DNA of 64,000 nucleotides from Luteolibacter arcticus (lineage in GTDB: Bacteria; Verrucomicrobiota; Verrucomicrobiia; Verrucomicrobiales; Akkermansiaceae), in NCBI RefSeq assembly GCF_025950235.1, contig NZ_JAPDDT010000009.1:1-64000 (forward strand), written 5' to 3'. Below are positions 61,252 through 64,000 of this stretch, piece after piece (the first letter of the stretch is position 1; every line of letters starts with the position of its first letter). Under the pieces are notes generated by a model. It did no database searches. It worked only from the letters and a program-made list of their open reading frames with translations, and was not told the DNA's origin. Both the position numbers and the translations under genes were made by a program.

Positions 61252-64000
61252 TTACCCCACCGCCCCCAAGGCATTCGGCTTCATCTGCTCGGCCGCTCTC
61301 TCCCACCAATCGCCTTCGGGCTCGGCATAGGGACGGAAGGTTTCCGTCGTCCCGTGGGCCTCGTTGTAGAGCAGCGCGCGGTGCAGCCCGAGATTCCCCG
61401 CAGCGGGCGAGTCGATGAGGTTGGCTGAGTCGTTCGCGCTCATCTGGAACAACACGCGCATCTCGAACTCCCCCATCACCTTGCGCGGCAGCCAGCGGCC
61501 CACGTTGTTCCAGGTATCCACACCCGCGATCAGGTGGATTCCCACTGAACCGCCTTCGCTGGCGAGATCGGCCAGAACCTTCGCCGGATTCGGGCCCGCG
61601 GGGCCATCGTCCATCGAGAACAGGAAGTCATCCTCCTGCCGCAGTTTCTTGAACCGCTGCATCCCATGGATCACCACGAAGATCTCCGGTCCGTCGCTTT
61701 CACCGGCGCTCCGCTTCGCAAGTTCCGCGGCGAGGTCTCCGAAGGCATCCGCCACACCCGCCGGTCCCACGACTTTCACATCGTGCGGCAGGATGCCGGC
61801 GAGTCGCTTCGAAGCACCGCTGCCATCTAGGATCAAGAAACGCCCGCCTTCGGCAGGCAGGCCCGCCGCCAGCGACAGTGTCGCGACTTCCAACAAGGTG
61901 GCCACCCGTTCGTCCGACTGACCCACCACCAACAAATGACTGCCACTGCGCCGGGCGAACGGCGCCTCGGTCGGCCCCTTGATCGCATTTGGCTCGCCCA
62001 ACCATGCCTTGACCTCCGCCGGGCGGGATTGCGGACGCTCGCGCAGCAGTCCGGCGAGTTCGACATTCGCATCGATGTCTGCCGGGGCATTGCCCTCGAA
62101 GACCACCGGTGCGGCCGGCTTTCTCCCCTGCTCCGCGGCCAAGTCTGTAATGCGATCCAACAGACGATTCCGCTCGTCCTCCGAAAGCCACACGGTCTGG
62201 AAAGGACTGTTCGCCGCGAGCGCGCCAGCGTTGTCGTTGTAGATCCCCTCGCCCGGCCGGGTCAGCAGACGCGGCGCGGGATTGTCGTCATCCATGATCA
62301 GGTAGGCATCAGCCTCGTTGCACTGGAGCGCGATGCGCACGACCATCTGCCCGATCGTCGCACGGGCCAACGTGTAGGCACCGCCCAGCGTCTGCGAACC
62401 GAGGATCACGTGGATGCCGAAGGCTCGGCCCTGTCTCACGATCCGGTCTAACAAGAGCGATGCCGATTGCGCGACCGCATCGTCCTCGGTGAAGATTTCC
62501 TGGAACTCGTCGATCATCAGCAAGGTCCGCGGCAAGGGCTGCCCGGTCGCCTTGCGGTAGCCCGCCACATCCTGCGAGCCGGCCTTGCGGAACAGCTCAC
62601 CGCGGCGCCGCAGCTCGTCATCCACGCGATGCAGCACGCTGAGACCGAATTCGCGGTCGCTCTCGATCGCCACCACCTTGGCATGCGGCAGGCGCTTGGT
62701 GCCGTAGCACTTGAATTCGACGCCCTTCTTGAAGTCCACAAGGTAGAACTCCACCTCATCCGGGCTGCATTGCAGCGCGAGGTTGGTGATCATCACGTGG
62801 AAGAGCGTCGATTTGCCCGAGCCCGTCTTACCGGCGATCAGCGCGTGCTGGCGCGTGCCTTTGCCCAGCGCGAGCATCTGGAACTTCTTCGCGCCGCTCC
62901 GGCCGATCGGCACCCGCAGCTCATCGCCGGTGCTATTAGACCACCAGTCGCTTTCCGGAGGCGAGATGTGCGAAAACGGAACCTCCACGCGATTCGAGTC
63001 GATGCTCGCCTGACCGAGGCGATGGACCAGCGTCGTCTCAAGTTCGCCTTTTGGCGGCGCGGAAAGCACCGCGTGATCCGCCCCTGTGGGCATGCTGGCG
63101 AGCCGATAGGCATCGCCGTCCGGGACCAGCCGCAGGCAGGCTTTCTCCAGGGCATCGGCCAAGGGCGCCTCGACCGGCTGCCGCGGATCGCGGTGAATCA
63201 ACAGATAGACACCGCAGCGCGCACCACTGGTGGCGATGCTCAGCAGGCGTTTCGACGCCGTCTCGCTGAAACCTGCGGGAAAGCCCGAGATCACCACGAA
63301 GCGGTGCTTCTCCGCCACGGTGCCCGCCTGCTCGTTGTATTCATCGAGCGTCGCATACTCATTGCGGAGGTACATCTGGATGACCTTCTCGATATGCTCG
63401 TTGATCTCCGCGAGCCGCTCCTCGATCTGCGTCGTCTGAGTCCAGATGCGTCCGTGAATGAGCGTCTCCTCATAGTCGCCGAGGTGCATCAAGCCGGCGA
63501 AATCCTTTCCGAGTCCCACCGGGTCGATCAGCGTGAAGATCGCTCGCCCTGCCGGATGTGTGGTCAGCACGCGCAGGACGATCTCATTGATCGTCGCCGC
63601 CGCTCCGGAAGCATCGCCTTCTAACAAGACCGAGCCGCGATCCGGAAAGCCGAGTGCCAGCGGCACGTCGAAGTCCGCGGGCCCATCGAGCGTGAAACTG
63701 GCGTCCTCCGGCATCCCGCCGGCCAAATCCTTGAGCGCAACGTGCAGCTTGCCGAAGGGCACCACGCGTTCGGAGGATTCCGGCGGCGTCCATGTCGAGA
63801 CCCACTCCGCGCTCCATTCAGGAAAGCGGCCGTCCACTTGCTCACCCAAGCCTAACAATTCGGTGTGAACCGGCCTGACCTGCTCCTCCCACTCCTGGAG
63901 CAACTGGTCCACGCCCGCCTGCCGCGTCGCGTCCGCCGCAGCGACCGCCGCGGCATATTCGGATTCCCGGGCGGCATTTTCCGCTCCGGTGTGGGCATTG
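61252..64000 (-). CDS. FtsK/SpoIIIE (EccC-like) ATPase, N-terminus outside window
   Basis: At least 915 residues are visible and the frame continues past the right edge without a stop. A coiled-coil N-terminal region is followed by FtsK-type ATPase motifs: ALIAGKTGSGKSTLFHVMITNLALQC (Walker A, encoded near 62806-62835), EVEFYLVDFKKGVEFK, TLLMIDEFQEIFTEDDAV (Walker B), FGIHVILGSQTLGGAY and LLTRPGEGIYND. The C-terminal part (RSGSHLLVVGQSDERVATLLEVATL) is a second, degenerate P-loop domain. The order resembles EccC/EssC-type translocases, but there is no transmembrane segment in the visible part. Possible roles are DNA or protein translocation. A GTG at 63910-63912 is a spurious start inside the frame. 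Confidence 0.85.
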   Translation of the reverse strand, partial: NAHTGAENAARESEYAAAVAAADATRQAGVDQLLQEWEEQVRPVHTELLGLGEQVDGRFPEWSAEWVSTWTPPESSERVVPFGKLHVALKDLAGGMPEDASFTLDGPADFDVPLALGFPDRGSVLLEGDASGAAATINEIVLRVLTTHPAGRAIFTLIDPVGLGKDFAGLMHLGDYEETLIHGRIWTQTTQIEERLAEINEHIEKVIQMYLRNEYATLDEYNEQAGTVAEKHRFVVISGFPAGFSETASKRLLSIATSGARCGVYLLIHRDPRQPVEAPLADALEKACLRLVPDGDAYRLASMPTGADHAVLSAPPKGELETTLVHRLGQASIDSNRVEVPFSHISPPESDWWSNSTGDELRVPIGRSGAKKFQMLALGKGTRQHALIAGKTGSGKSTLFHVMITNLALQCSPDEVEFYLVDFKKGVEFKCYGTKRLPHAKVVAIESDREFGLSVLHRVDDELRRRGELFRKAGSQDVAGYRKATGQPLPRTLLMIDEFQEIFTEDDAVAQSASLLLDRIVRQGRAFGIHVILGSQTLGGAYTLARATIGQMVVRIALQCNEADAYLIMDDDNPAPRLLTRPGEGIYNDNAGALAANSPFQTVWLSEDERNRLLDRITDLAAEQGRKPAAPVVFEGNAPADIDANVELAGLLRERPQSRPAEVKAWLGEPNAIKGPTEAPFARRSGSHLLVVGQSDERVATLLEVATLSLAAGLPAEGGRFLILDGSGASKRLAGILPHDVKVVGPAGVADAFGDLAAELAKRSAGESDGPEIFVVIHGMQRFKKLRQEDDFLFSMDDGPAGPNPAKVLADLASEGGSVGIHLIAGVDTWNNVGRWLPRKVMGEFEMRVLFQMSANDSANLIDSPAAGNLGLHRALLYNEAHGTTETFRPYAEPEGDWWERAAEQMKPNALGAVG

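Overview
The window comes from a high-GC member of the Verrucomicrobiota, most like the Luteolibacter/Haloferula group of the Verrucomicrobiaceae. This rests on family recognition, not on a search. The markers are a Verru_Chthon-cassette-A-type protein with a prepilin-like N-terminus (53081-56650), a DUF1080/PVC-dehydrogenase/HEAT/cytochrome c fusion (45100-49266), an SHD1-repeat secreted protein (9728-10660), a large autotransporter-associated beta-strand repeat protein (4196-8716), and many short intergenic palindromic repeats. No rRNA, tRNA or CRISPR array was found.

Layout. 1-80 is the right end of an IS5-like element. 250-11889 holds a secreted GH2 glycosidase, a membrane protein, the beta-strand repeat protein and a set of small secreted or membrane proteins, two of which look paralogous. 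11942-15169 is an ABC exporter (ATPase and permease) followed by a methyltransferase. 15254-20304 has an SMP-30-type lactonase, a GT4 glycosyltransferase and an MBOAT/SGNH pair for glycan O-acylation. 20648-25293 groups glmS, a GlmU-like acyltransferase, a small hypothetical gene and glmM, which together supply UDP-GlcNAc. 25568-36068 carries transaldolase, a TIM-barrel isomerase-like protein, a SUKH-like protein, a glutamine-amidotransferase-like protein, a very large secreted GH13 amylase, a SixA-type phosphatase and fabG. 36339-40908 carries a zinc-ribbon/TPM-like protein, a MITE, holB and a two-component system whose kinase has two discoidin-like sensor domains.

41140-44039 is the most interesting locus. 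It is a two-gene operon of visibly lower GC encoding a short prokaryotic Argonaute (MID-PIWI, catalytic Asp replaced) and a partner with an N-terminal SMEK-like, nuclease-type domain and a probable APAZ domain. It looks like a short-pAgo abortive-infection defence system with an effector outside the best-known SIR2, TIR and DREN types.

44186-64000 returns to chromosomal content: a lipoprotein, the large cytochrome fusion, a Tm-1/PEP-hydrolase-like pair, a DUF2891-like protein, the Verru_Chthon gene pair, an EcsC-like protein, a membrane coiled-coil protein, queE, a small membrane protein, and an FtsK/EccC-like ATPase that runs off the right edge.

At least seven kinds of small repeat occupy the intergenic spaces: an IS5-derived MITE, a 26/29 inverted repeat that supplies the end of a gene, two REP-like families, a GATTGGTGATT-rich paired element, a GAGAGTT heptad pair and CCCGGAGGG hairpins. 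This points to a genome heavily seeded with small mobile or structural repeats.
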